The notes beneath the pieces were generated by a model. It ran no database searches. It had not been told where the DNA came from and saw only the letters and a program-made list of their open reading frames with translations. Below, one piece after another: positions 7,949-15,606 of a stretch of DNA of 19,019 nucleotides; within the stretch, counting starts at the first letter, position 1; each line of letters opens with the position of its first letter. The stretch is from Bacteroidota bacterium (GTDB lineage: Bacteria > Bacteroidota > Bacteroidia > Flavobacteriales > Schleiferiaceae): NCBI GenBank assembly GCA_003023665.1, contig PXYR01000021.1, positions 1 to 19,019 on the forward strand, read 5' to 3'. Position numbers and translations under genes: made by a program.

Positions 7949-8791
7949 TTACGACCACTTTTCTAGGCGAACATCCGGAAATAATTTCTTCAAATCAAGG
8001 CCCACCTCAGCATGATTGGTCTTGAACGATTGGAGCACCTGTAAATCATTTTCATCATCTGGTGCGCGGCCTCCACTATTCATTTTCATATAAAGAGGAA
8101 GCAAAAGGCGTTGAATAAAATGTGGAATGAATGGCTGTATTCTCAAACCCAGTTGATGCAATCCACCACTACGTATGGCAACACTTTCATTCCGATGCTC
8201 AAAGTTGAAATTCACATAAAAGGAGGGGTCTATCCCCAAATATTCAGCTATTTCTTTCATCACCTCTTCCTTTCGTGACATGAAATCTTCAAAGGCCCAT
8301 ATACGCACATGATTCTTTGGCATAGCATCCACCCATTTTTTCAAATACGTAGCGTAATTCACATACTTCTCAATCTTAGGTAATTCAATGTATTGTTCCA
8401 AATTCATGTCAACGGTCTTGGTACGGAACTTCTCCATCTTGTAATGGCTGTACATCTGTTTTGAAGGCTCACGAAACAAGAAAATCATCTTTGGCGGTTG
8501 TTCAGCTTGTGAGAAAGCCTTCAACGCCTCCTCTTCATACAGATAATGAGCAGTGGCCTCAAAACGAACCTTTGCATTTGCACCGTCCTTAAAAAATTCG
8601 TGGTAGGAACTCCTGTCGTGTTCATGCACATTTGCAGACTTATTGAATCGATTCACCTTGTCAGCAAAAAAGAAGGTCTCTTTTTTTGGAGAACCATACA
8701 CCTCTGGGTGGGCGCTAAGCCAAAAATAAAGGCTGCTTGTCCCGCACTTTGGGGCACCACCAATGATAAGATTTGGAAAATGCTCTTGCAT
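7949..8791 (-). CDS. Sulfotransferase (Sulfotransfer_1-like)
   Basis: Predicted PAPS-dependent sulfotransferase of 280 residues. The N-terminal strand-loop-helix IIGGAPKCGTSSLY (9-22) is the 5'-phosphosulfate loop, and IFLFREPSKQMYSHY (103-117) is the 3'-phosphate-binding motif with conserved Arg107 and Ser115. ETFFF (38-42) and the mid-protein EATAHYLY (78-85) match the substrate-side region of heparan-sulfate-type and related carbohydrate sulfotransferases. There is no signal peptide or membrane segment, so it should act in the cytoplasm, where PAPS is available. The start codon overlaps the stop of the preceding sulfotransferase by one base (TAATG), implying coupling. The context (flippase, sugar aminotransferase) favours a glycan precursor or lipid-linked sugar as acceptor, but the acceptor cannot be read from sequence. 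No PAPS-synthesis gene is nearby. Confidence 0.85.
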   Translation of the reverse strand: MQEHFPNLIIGGAPKCGTSSLYFWLSAHPEVYGSPKKETFFFADKVNRFNKSANVHEHDRSSYHEFFKDGANAKVRFEATAHYLYEEEALKAFSQAEQPPKMIFLFREPSKQMYSHYKMEKFRTKTVDMNLEQYIELPKIEKYVNYATYLKKWVDAMPKNHVRIWAFEDFMSRKEEVMKEIAEYLGIDPSFYVNFNFEHRNESVAIRSGGLHQLGLRIQPFIPHFIQRLLLPLYMKMNSGGRAPDDENDLQVLQSFKTNHAEVGLDLKKLFPDVRLEKWS

Positions 8792-9783
8792 TATTTTGGT
8801 CTAATCTTCAATTGATCCAGAGAACTAGTAATGAACGCATAGTCCTCTGCATGTTTGGACAACGCACTGTCAATTGCGGCAACCTCTTCTGAGCTCAACT
8901 GATCTTTCCATTTCTCCAACGGGTTCCCCTTGGTAGTGGTATTCACCAAAACGGTAGCTTTCTCTGCAATTTCACTAGAAGCCGTAGCATGAGATTGCAT
9001 CAGTTTTAAGGCCTCAAAAATGGCTGTTAGCGTACCTTTTTGATTGGTGACTAGATCTTCGTAACTCACCACGATCTTTTGCTGAAAAGTAGCCTCATTG
9101 AGCTCTTTAAAGGCCAAAGTATTCATGCGTATCCAAAGTGCAGGAATAATAGAAAAGTCGCCAGGAAAAGAAGGCCTTCCATCAGGTACCTCACCATACG
9201 ATTGGCTGTAGCAAGCCTGCAGACTATCTTCCATAAAGTACGTTCTGCCGTCTGCTTTGTGTAGCTTTTCAAAGTGATACTTCATTGATGCCGAATGACT
9301 ATAAACATCTCTTACAATAAGAATAAGCGTACTCTTGGGAAACAACGCACCCACATATCCAAGTTTATTCATCAAATGCGGGCTTTTGTTGACCGGAATA
9401 ATATTTTCCCAATCGTAAGATGCCCTGCCTAATCCATGAAAATATTTGGCATACCTCCGCATTGCCTTACGCTTGAAGCTCCGCGATTCTTGTATGAAAT
9501 TAGCAAAGTAAGCGGTCATCTGGTAGGTGTATTCAGCAGATGCATCCGCTGCTACTTTATGTTCGCAGGTTCCCTTTATTGAAGCACCTCCAATGTCAGT
9601 CCAAACTTGATTGAGCTCCACGCCAATTTTCAATAATTGGGGGTGGGAACTTAATTTATCCACTAGAAATGTAGTGCCTGAACGCATACTGCCGGTTACA
9701 AAAAGCGGAGCATTGGTCATTCTAGCAGCCGGTTCACCGTGCGTGCCAAAGAGATTTCTCAACGATTCGGGCAACTTAATCAT
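8791..9783 (-). CDS. Sulfotransferase (Sulfotransfer_3-like)
   Basis: Predicted PAPS-dependent sulfotransferase of 330 residues, only distantly related to its downstream neighbour. The 5'-phosphosulfate loop is VTGSMRSGTTFL (29-40) and the 3'-phosphate region is LILIVRDVYSHSAS (153-166), with Arg158 and a Ser in the expected place. The C-terminal part carries VVSYEDLVTNQ (238-248) and TTTKGNPLEKWKDQLS (282-297), typical of the third sulfotransferase Pfam group found in bacteria. An Arg/Lys-rich stretch (about 100-114) precedes the second motif. It appears cytosolic. The ATG overlaps the aminotransferase stop (ATGA) and the stop overlaps the next sulfotransferase start (TAATG), so three genes are coupled. 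The acceptor is unknown; a cell-surface glycan is the contextual guess. Confidence 0.85.
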   Translation of the reverse strand: MIKLPESLRNLFGTHGEPAARMTNAPLFVTGSMRSGTTFLVDKLSSHPQLLKIGVELNQVWTDIGGASIKGTCEHKVAADASAEYTYQMTAYFANFIQESRSFKRKAMRRYAKYFHGLGRASYDWENIIPVNKSPHLMNKLGYVGALFPKSTLILIVRDVYSHSASMKYHFEKLHKADGRTYFMEDSLQACYSQSYGEVPDGRPSFPGDFSIIPALWIRMNTLAFKELNEATFQQKIVVSYEDLVTNQKGTLTAIFEALKLMQSHATASSEIAEKATVLVNTTTKGNPLEKWKDQLSSEEVAAIDSALSKHAEDYAFITSSLDQLKIRPK

Positions 9784-10913
9784 GACCTGAATTCATTGCA
9801 TAGTCGCACCACCTCTTCTATAACACGGGTGATTTTTTCATCTTCCAAACCAAAGTAAAGCGGTAAGCAAAGAATGGAGGTAGAGATTGTTGCGGCATTT
9901 GGTGTCTTGCCTGGGCGAACAATGTAAGGCAGTGTATTGAGTGCTGGATAGAAATATCTGCGGGCATAAATCCGGCAAGCTTCCAGACCATCAAGTACAT
10001 GGAGGGCCTCTTCTTGGCTTTTAAATACTACGGGATAATAACTTTTATTCCAATCAACGTTTTCTGCTATCTCAGGCTTCGTTAATGCCAAAGTTTCTAG
10101 CCCCTGATCATAACGTTCATGTTGTCGTTCCCGATCCGTCATAATTTCATCCGCATAGCGCAGATTTACAAGTCCAATGGCTGCATGAATTTCGCTGTTT
10201 TTAGCATTTATTCCCACTCCGTCAAAAACTTCCGGCCCAAAGTGACCAAAGTTTCTCAATCGATTTACGGTGTATCTCAAAGGAGAAACTGGCTCAGTAA
10301 GCCCTTCCACTTTACTGGAAGAATCGTTGACAAATATTGCTCCGCCTTCCACGCTGTGCATAAGCTTAGTCGCGTGAAGGGAAAGTGTACTAAGGTCTCC
10401 ATAGTTCAATACGGAAACACCATTTATTTTAGTTCCAAAGCAATGTGCCGCATCATAAATCACTTTCAAGTTGTGCGTTTTGGCAATGCGTTCAATTGCT
10501 TCCACGTCACATGGGACTCCAAAAACATGCGTTGCCAAAATAGCGGAAGTCTTTTCTGTAATGGCAGATTCAATTTGAACGGGATCTATATTGAACGTCT
10601 TTGCATCTATATCCACAAATACAGGTGTGCAACCTTCCCAGACTATAGTTGAAGTGGTTGCCACATAGGAAAAGGGAGTTGTGATTACCTCTCCTTTGAT
10701 TCCTAGTGCTTGAAGGGCAACCTGAATGGCCACAGTTCCGTTGCTAACTACCGCACAATCTTTTGTACCTAAATAGGCATTCAAACCAGCTTCAAACTCT
10801 TTGAGAAGCGGTCCATTATTTGTTAGCCATTGGGCGTCCCAAGCGCGCTGCATTTCTGCAGTAATCTCTTCAAAGGGTGCTTGAAATGGTTTTGTGACTA
10901 GTATTTTGGACAT
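9780..10913 (-). CDS. DegT/DnrJ/EryC1/StrS sugar-nucleotide aminotransferase
   Basis: PLP-dependent aminotransferase (377 residues) that would convert a keto-deoxy sugar nucleotide to the amino sugar, most often a dTDP-4-amino-4,6-dideoxyhexose in the WecE/VioA/FdtB branch. Family marks are GTVAIQVALQALG (59-71), the PLP-phosphate/ring region TTPFSYVATTS (78-88), DAAHCFG (154-160) with the Asp that contacts the pyridine nitrogen, and LHATKLMHSVEGG (179-191), whose Lys183 should form the Schiff base. NAKNSEIHAAIGL (236-248) is also typical. The start (ATG 10913) is preceded by 25 nt after the flippase stop, and that gap holds a TAGCTTTG element. The end overlaps a sulfotransferase start. It presumably supplies an amino-deoxy sugar for the glycan assembled by this locus; the WecF-like transferase on the opposite arm fits that. 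Exact substrate and 3- versus 4-amino specificity remain open. Confidence 0.9.
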   Translation of the reverse strand: MSKILVTKPFQAPFEEITAEMQRAWDAQWLTNNGPLLKEFEAGLNAYLGTKDCAVVSNGTVAIQVALQALGIKGEVITTPFSYVATTSTIVWEGCTPVFVDIDAKTFNIDPVQIESAITEKTSAILATHVFGVPCDVEAIERIAKTHNLKVIYDAAHCFGTKINGVSVLNYGDLSTLSLHATKLMHSVEGGAIFVNDSSSKVEGLTEPVSPLRYTVNRLRNFGHFGPEVFDGVGINAKNSEIHAAIGLVNLRYADEIMTDRERQHERYDQGLETLALTKPEIAENVDWNKSYYPVVFKSQEEALHVLDGLEACRIYARRYFYPALNTLPYIVRPGKTPNAATISTSILCLPLYFGLEDEKITRVIEEVVRLCNEFRS

Positions 10914-10917
10914 AAGA

Positions 10918-10925
10918 CAAAGCTA
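10918..10925 (-). promoter_or_regulatory. Putative Bacteroidota -7 element (TAnnTTTG) before aminotransferase
   Basis: On the minus strand the 25-nt gap holds TAGCTTTG, an exact match to the Bacteroidota sigma -7 consensus TAnnTTTG, ending 4 nt before the ATG at 10913. If used, transcription would begin at or next to the start codon, giving a leaderless or nearly leaderless message. No clear -33 TTTG/TTG box is seen 19-21 nt upstream, inside the flippase 3' end, so activity is uncertain. Confidence 0.35.
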
Positions 10926-10938
10926 ATTGCTTTTGGAA

Positions 10939-12354
10939 TTAAATACGCTTACGCACTAAGATAAAACCAACCACCAATCCTATTGCTACAACGGCATTGG
11001 TGAATATGAAATCTAAAGCGCTTGGACCACTTAATTTCATAGCCAGTAAATAGGTGGGCAGCGCAATACAAACGAGTGTAAGCTGGACAGAAGAAAATGG
11101 CTGCATATTCTCTTTTAAGTAGAGATAAACAGCTTTTGCAATGTTGAATACCGCATAAGAGATGATTAAGGCATAACCGGCACCGTCCAGTCTGTAAATT
11201 GGAATAAGGATATAATTGAGCCCAATGAGTAAGGCTACCAGGCCTGAAATAGCCACTAGATTCCATTTAAAATAAGGGCCATTGGAAAGCAACTCGCCAT
11301 TTGATCCAAAGCTATAATCAATAACTCGTGAGAATAGGACCAGCACCACTACAGATTTAGCGTCTTCGAATCGTTCTGGATTGGGTATCAAACTAAATAT
11401 GAATTCAATATTTGGAACAATTAGCAGGAAACTAGCCAAGGCCACAGCCATTAGTACTCTTGAAGTACGCCCGTACATTTTCGCGATTGCATCCGTATTG
11501 CCTTCATTCCAAAGATTGGCAAACTGAGGCGACAGCGCTTGAGAAACTGGCCGTCTTATGCCATCCACAAAACTTCCTATAAAAAATGCAATACTATAAA
11601 TTCCCAGTGCTTCATAACTCATCAAAGAAGCAATCATTTGACTATCAATAGTAGCTAGGCTCATAGTCATTACCGCCATGATTACTCCGCTTCCCGCAAA
11701 AGTGGCCAATTCCTGACTCAATCCCTTATTTAAAGGTTTAGGTTTACGTAGCGGAATCCCCTTAAGCAGCACACTGTAAAACAACACACCCAAGCCAACG
11801 AACATGTGCACAAGGGCAAAAATCTTCATCCAAAAAGAAAAATCCAGGTGATCCTTACTCACTAAGTAGGCACTAATTAAAAGTATTAGCCGAATTCCCA
11901 CATTTTTCAAGAAAAAAGGAACAGAAATACGCTTGGCACTTGATGCTATGGAAAGACCTAGTGTGTAGGTCATACTTCCTGCTATAACCGCTCCAAGGAT
12001 GAAGATTTCATCTGCAACTGGAACATCTAGAAGTTCCGCAATTCTACCGGCAAAGAGGGTAAACCCAATACCAGATATTCCTGCAACTGCAGCAACTATG
12101 GCTATAATATTTGATAAAAATTGACTCGCCTCATCACCCTTAAATTGACTTTGGTACCTCACATAGGTCCTGTGCATTCCCAATAATGCTATGGCAGCAA
12201 TTAGAACTGCCGTTCGCTCCACCCATCTATAAATCCCTAATTCTTCTAGGGTGAATGCTAGTGGAAATAACCAAATATTATTAAGTACGCCCAGACCAAT
12301 TCCCAAAAAATTGGACAATGAACCTTTGATTATCTGTCGCTTAAAAACACTCAC
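10939..12354 (-). CDS. Wzx-like polysaccharide flippase (MOP superfamily)
   Basis: Integral inner-membrane protein (471 residues) with about 12 hydrophobic segments spread over the whole length. This fits the oligosaccharide flippases that move undecaprenyl-linked repeat units from cytoplasmic to periplasmic face. The opening IIKGSLSNFLGIGLG (8-22) and the GIYRW turn (41-45) resemble the first helices of Wzx/RfbX-type proteins, and the middle has YEALGIYSIAF (244-254), a common feature after TM 7. The family has no strict catalytic motif, so assignment rests on topology and neighbours. The start is GTG at 12354; the next in-frame Met (residue 60) would delete the first two helices. The start overlaps the glpF stop by one base (TAGTG), an unexpected tight link between a glycerol channel and a glycan exporter. 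A general MATE-type transporter is a less likely alternative. Confidence 0.85.
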   Translation of the reverse strand: MSVFKRQIIKGSLSNFLGIGLGVLNNIWLFPLAFTLEELGIYRWVERTAVLIAAIALLGMHRTYVRYQSQFKGDEASQFLSNIIAIVAAVAGISGIGFTLFAGRIAELLDVPVADEIFILGAVIAGSMTYTLGLSIASSAKRISVPFFLKNVGIRLILLISAYLVSKDHLDFSFWMKIFALVHMFVGLGVLFYSVLLKGIPLRKPKPLNKGLSQELATFAGSGVIMAVMTMSLATIDSQMIASLMSYEALGIYSIAFFIGSFVDGIRRPVSQALSPQFANLWNEGNTDAIAKMYGRTSRVLMAVALASFLLIVPNIEFIFSLIPNPERFEDAKSVVVLVLFSRVIDYSFGSNGELLSNGPYFKWNLVAISGLVALLIGLNYILIPIYRLDGAGYALIISYAVFNIAKAVYLYLKENMQPFSSVQLTLVCIALPTYLLAMKLSGPSALDFIFTNAVVAIGLVVGFILVRKRI

Positions 12355-13103
12355 TATAACGTGGTCAATAAAAGTTCCTTAGTATAATATGCTATTGCAC
12401 CGCCGCAAAGCGGACCAACAATTGGTATCCAAGCATAAGACCAGCCAGAATCAACTTTATTTTTAATGGGCAACAATTGATGCATTATACGCGGTCCTAA
12501 ATCACGTGCTGGATTGATTGCGTATCCCGTAGTTCCTCCCAATCCAAGACCAATTACCCAAACTAAAAGACCTACCGGTAAGGCTCCAACGCTTCCAAGC
12601 CCAACAGGTACTTCTTGACCTTCTAGCTCAAAAGCGCCGTCAGAAATGTAAAAGATCACAAACATCAATACAAAAGCACCCATGGTTTCGCTAAAGAAGT
12701 TACTCCATGAATTTTTGATTGCCGGAGCCGTACAGAATGTACCTCGAATTGCCTCCCCATCCTTAGTAAGGTCGTAATGTGACTTGTAAAAAATATAATT
12801 CAATGTGGTACCCGCTGCTGCACCCAAAAGTTGCGCCAACATATAAACGCCCACCTTTGATCCTTCTAAAGCTCCATCAAGCCACAAAGAAAAAGTTACA
12901 ACGGGATTTAAATGCGCCCCACTGTAAGGGCCTGCCACAATAACACCAATGTAAACCGCTAATCCCCAAGCGGTGGTAATCATCACCCAAGAACCCGGAT
13001 CACCTGAACCTTTAGTCTTCTTCAATAATACGTTGGCAACTACTCCATTCCCAACAAATAATAGCAAGAACGTCCCAACAAACTCGGCCCAAAATTCATT
13101 CAT
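12354..13103 (-). CDS. glpF: Glycerol facilitator (aquaglyceroporin), GlpF-like
   Basis: Inner-membrane channel of the MIP family (249 residues, six hydrophobic helices plus two re-entrant loops) for facilitated glycerol entry. The first loop reads SGAHLNPVV (61-69), with NPV instead of the usual NPA, and the second reads INPARDLGPR (196-205). By alignment from memory with E. coli GlpF, the selectivity filter maps to Trp46, Gly185, Tyr194 and Arg200 (W48, G191, F200, R206 in E. coli). Asp201 after Arg is the glyceroporin-type residue, so glycerol rather than strict water transport is likely. glpK is the divergent neighbour 106 nt away, which supports the role. It is the first gene of the minus-strand glycan arm, and its stop overlaps the flippase GTG start. 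Confidence 0.94.
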   Translation of the reverse strand: MNEFWAEFVGTFLLLFVGNGVVANVLLKKTKGSGDPGSWVMITTAWGLAVYIGVIVAGPYSGAHLNPVVTFSLWLDGALEGSKVGVYMLAQLLGAAAGTTLNYIFYKSHYDLTKDGEAIRGTFCTAPAIKNSWSNFFSETMGAFVLMFVIFYISDGAFELEGQEVPVGLGSVGALPVGLLVWVIGLGLGGTTGYAINPARDLGPRIMHQLLPIKNKVDSGWSYAWIPIVGPLCGGAIAYYTKELLLTTL

Positions 13104-13209
13104 ACAAAGTCCTTTTCACGATGCGTGACAAGATAAGTATTTCTCCTATCGCTTTCTCTTTCCTTCCCTGCATTCTGATTATCTTAAAGGCAAGTAACTC
13201 AACGACATT
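13104..13209. promoter_or_regulatory. Divergent glpF/glpK promoter region
   Basis: This 106-nt gap must hold the promoters of both arms. TTATCTT occurs once in each direction: on the plus strand at 13179-13185, 24 nt before the glpK ATG, and on the minus strand at 13130-13136, 26 nt before the glpF ATG. Each contains TAnnTT, the first part of the Bacteroidota -7 consensus. A short inverted repeat TCACG-N3-CGTGA (13116-13128) sits 12 nt before the glpF start and could be an operator. Between them lies a strongly pyrimidine-rich plus strand (about 13140-13169). No convincing -33 boxes or Shine-Dalgarno sequences are seen. Confidence 0.5.
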
Positions 13210-14706
13210 ATGGTCCCGTATATTCTTGCAATTGACGCAGGTACAACGTCATCACGTGCTATTGTATTTGATAAAGACACTAAAAAAATTGGTCTAGGTC
13301 AATTCGAATTTCCTCAATACTTCCCAAAAAGTTCGTGGGTAGAGCATAATCCCAATGAAATCTGGGCCTCGCAACATAAAGCCATTACTTCTGCATTGAA
13401 ATCGGCAAAAATTCAACCCGGTGCAATTTCTGCCATTGGAATTACTAACCAACGTGAAACAACTATAGTATGGGACCGGCTCACGGGCGAACCCATTTAT
13501 AATGCCATTGTATGGCAAGACAGACGTACCTCTGATTTTTGCAGTTCATTTTCTGAAGCTTCTATTAATCAAGTTGCAGAAAAAACAGGACTTATAGTGG
13601 ACGCCTATTTTTCAGCGAGTAAAATTAGATGGATTCTTAAACATGTAGAAGGAGCCCAAGACAGGGCAAATCGGGGTGAACTCTCATTTGGAACAGTAGA
13701 TTCATGGCTAATTTATAAACTCACAGGCGGAGCTAAACACATTACGGATGCTTCAAACGCAAGCCGTACAATGCTGTACAACATTCATAGTGGAATGTGG
13801 GACAAGGAACTTTGTGATCTATTTGAAATTCCTGTTTCAATGCTTCCTGAAGTGGTCAACAGTAGCGGGCATTTGGGAAGTACAGATCAGGACGTTTTTG
13901 GAGCGGAAATTCCCATATCGGGTATTGCTGGGGATCAACAAAGTGCCCTATTTGGCCAGCTTTGTTTCAGCGCAGGGGAAGCCAAAAACACCTACGGTAC
14001 CGGTTGCTTTGCTATGACAAATACCGGGAGCCAAATTGTAAACAGCAAAAATAAAATGCTCAGTACAGTAGCTTGGCAACTTAACGGCACGCGCACCTAT
14101 GCTTTAGAAGGTTCCGTATATGTTGCCGGATCGCTGATCCAATGGCTACGTGATGGCCTAGGATTCTTTGATCAAAGTGCGGATGTAGAAAAGTTAGCCC
14201 TAAAAGAGGGAGAAAATGGTGGTATAACCATAATTCCTGCACTCACCGGACTTGGAGCTCCACATTGGGACAGTTATGCAAGAGGTGCCATTATGGGCAT
14301 TACGCGTGGAACAAATACCTCCCACATTGCCTATGCGGCGCTAGAAGCTATCGCACTAAGCACGGCGGATGTTTTAGAAGCCATGGCAAAGGATCTGGGA
14401 CAGCCGCTTAAGTCTATAAGAGTGGACGGTGGTGCAAGCGCTAATAATACACTTATGCAAATTCAAAGCAACCTTTTGAATTGTCCCGTTATTCGTCCGT
14501 TTGAAACGGAAAGCACAGCGTTAGGAGCTGCATTACTCGCAGGTCTGGGAACAGGCATCTGGAAATCCATTCATGAATTGAAAAAGCTAGCAGAAATAGA
14601 TGATACATTCACTCCTAAGGACGGTTCGTATACTGCATTGCGCAATCAATGGAAGAAAGGAATTCAAGCATCAAAAGGATGGGCCAGTCCGGAGAACTAT
14701 GAATAA
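13210..14706 (+). CDS. glpK: Glycerol kinase
   Basis: Cytosolic FGGY-family kinase (498 residues, the normal length) that phosphorylates glycerol to sn-glycerol 3-phosphate, trapping glycerol brought in by GlpF. The N-terminal phosphate loop is LAIDAGTTSSRA (6-17). Glycerol-binding residues correspond to Arg82-Glu83 in TNQRETT (79-85), Tyr133 in DAYFSASK (131-138) and the catalytic Asp242 in GIAGDQQSALFGQ (238-250). TYGTGCF (261-267), GLGAPHWD (347-354) and RVDGGASANN (404-413) complete the ATP site. All expected residues are present. The start ATG is 106 nt from the divergent glpF. The next gene, a sulfotransferase, follows after 47 nt with its own candidate -7 element. No glycerol-3-phosphate dehydrogenase is in the window, so the fate of the product, respiration or lipid/glycan synthesis, cannot be told here. 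Confidence 0.97.
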   Translation: MVPYILAIDAGTTSSRAIVFDKDTKKIGLGQFEFPQYFPKSSWVEHNPNEIWASQHKAITSALKSAKIQPGAISAIGITNQRETTIVWDRLTGEPIYNAIVWQDRRTSDFCSSFSEASINQVAEKTGLIVDAYFSASKIRWILKHVEGAQDRANRGELSFGTVDSWLIYKLTGGAKHITDASNASRTMLYNIHSGMWDKELCDLFEIPVSMLPEVVNSSGHLGSTDQDVFGAEIPISGIAGDQQSALFGQLCFSAGEAKNTYGTGCFAMTNTGSQIVNSKNKMLSTVAWQLNGTRTYALEGSVYVAGSLIQWLRDGLGFFDQSADVEKLALKEGENGGITIIPALTGLGAPHWDSYARGAIMGITRGTNTSHIAYAALEAIALSTADVLEAMAKDLGQPLKSIRVDGGASANNTLMQIQSNLLNCPVIRPFETESTALGAALLAGLGTGIWKSIHELKKLAEIDDTFTPKDGSYTALRNQWKKGIQASKGWASPENYE

Positions 14707-14739
14707 GGGAAAAGTAGAGCACTATTGACGGCTAGACCT

Positions 14740-14747
14740 TACATTTG
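14740..14747 (+). promoter_or_regulatory. Putative Bacteroidota -7 element (TAnnTTTG) before sulfotransferase
   Basis: TACATTTG in the 47-nt gap after glpK matches the Bacteroidota -7 consensus exactly and ends 6 nt before the ATG at 14754. A start of transcription 4-7 nt downstream would fall at the start codon itself, making a leaderless message. A TTGACG lies at 14725-14730, too close (12 nt between TTG and TA) for the usual -33 spacing. Use as a promoter is therefore unproven. Confidence 0.4.
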
Positions 14748-14753
14748 AATACT

Positions 14754-15605
14754 ATGAACTTCTGCTTCATTCTTGGAAATCCTCGCAGCGGAACATCCCT
14801 GTTTCGGCTCATGCTCAACGCACATCCCCAGATGGTGGCACCACCTGAATGTGGTTTTATTCAATGGAATTTTTCAGCATTCGGCAAGGTTGATTTCACC
14901 GTTGCTCAAAACCGTACTGCATTTGCACATGCGGTCTTGGGAAGCAAAAAAATGGAAACCTGGGGCTTGACTTTGGAAGATCTTACGAATTCTTTTGATC
15001 AGGTAGCTGCACCCAATTACCAAAACATGGTAAAAGCTGTGTTTAGTGCCTATTCTAAATCCAAGGGAAATAATACGGCTCCTGAAGTTGCTATTGATAA
15101 GAACAACTATTATTTGAATTTCCTTGAAGATATTTCAGATGCCATGCCAAATGCTAAATACATACACCTAGTAAGGGATGTAAGAGATGTAGCCAACTCG
15201 TATTTAGATATTGAAAAGAAAAACTTAAAAGGAAAATACGCTCCAAATTTAGAAACTAGCGCAGAGGAAATTGCCGGGAAATGGATTGAAAATAATGAGC
15301 GTTTATTAAGCTATTTAGGTGATAAGCCAACCCTTGTCGTACGCTATGAAGACCTCTTGATTCATCCAGAACGTGAACTCGAAAGAGTGGCGCATTTCTT
15401 GGGACTTTCATACAATGAGCGTATGAGTCAGTTCTATAATCACAATGACGAGCCCCAAGAAATGCTCCATTGGAAGCAAAAAACCCTTCAACCTATTGAT
15501 CCCAATAGAGCGGGCGCATTTAGAAAAGAACTAGACCCCCACTTTAGCGACCAGCTATGGAATTTAGCGCATACTTCATTAGAAAAATTCGGTTATTCCA
15601 AATAG
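14754..15605 (+). CDS. Sulfotransferase (Sulfotransfer_3-like), third in locus
   Basis: Predicted PAPS-dependent sulfotransferase of 283 residues. The PAPS loop FILGNPRSGTSLFR (residues 5-18) lies right at the N-terminus. The 3'-phosphate region is KYIHLVRDVRDVANSY, about 135-150, with the conserved Arg and Ser. VVRYEDLLIHPERELER, near 197-213, is the family's usual late motif, and the C-terminal part carries LHWKQKTLQP before a short end. I take ATG 14754 as the start; an in-frame TTG at 14745 adds only three residues and overlaps the TACATTTG element. The glycosyltransferase follows after a single nucleotide. It resembles the sulfotransferase at 8791-9783 in class but not closely in sequence, so it probably has a different acceptor or position. 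It is probably cytosolic; its role in glycan or lipid sulfation is inferred from context. Confidence 0.86.
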   Translation: MNFCFILGNPRSGTSLFRLMLNAHPQMVAPPECGFIQWNFSAFGKVDFTVAQNRTAFAHAVLGSKKMETWGLTLEDLTNSFDQVAAPNYQNMVKAVFSAYSKSKGNNTAPEVAIDKNNYYLNFLEDISDAMPNAKYIHLVRDVRDVANSYLDIEKKNLKGKYAPNLETSAEEIAGKWIENNERLLSYLGDKPTLVVRYEDLLIHPERELERVAHFLGLSYNERMSQFYNHNDEPQEMLHWKQKTLQPIDPNRAGAFRKELDPHFSDQLWNLAHTSLEKFGYSK

Positions 15606-15606
15606 T

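Noticed and set aside
10119..10652. 177-codon plus-strand frame opposite the aminotransferase gene
   Set aside because: The minus strand encodes clear aminotransferase motifs throughout; the plus-strand product has no family features or sensible start context.
14745..14753. TTG start for the third sulfotransferase
   Set aside because: It adds only three residues ahead of a PAPS loop already complete from ATG 14754 and overlaps the candidate -7 element.
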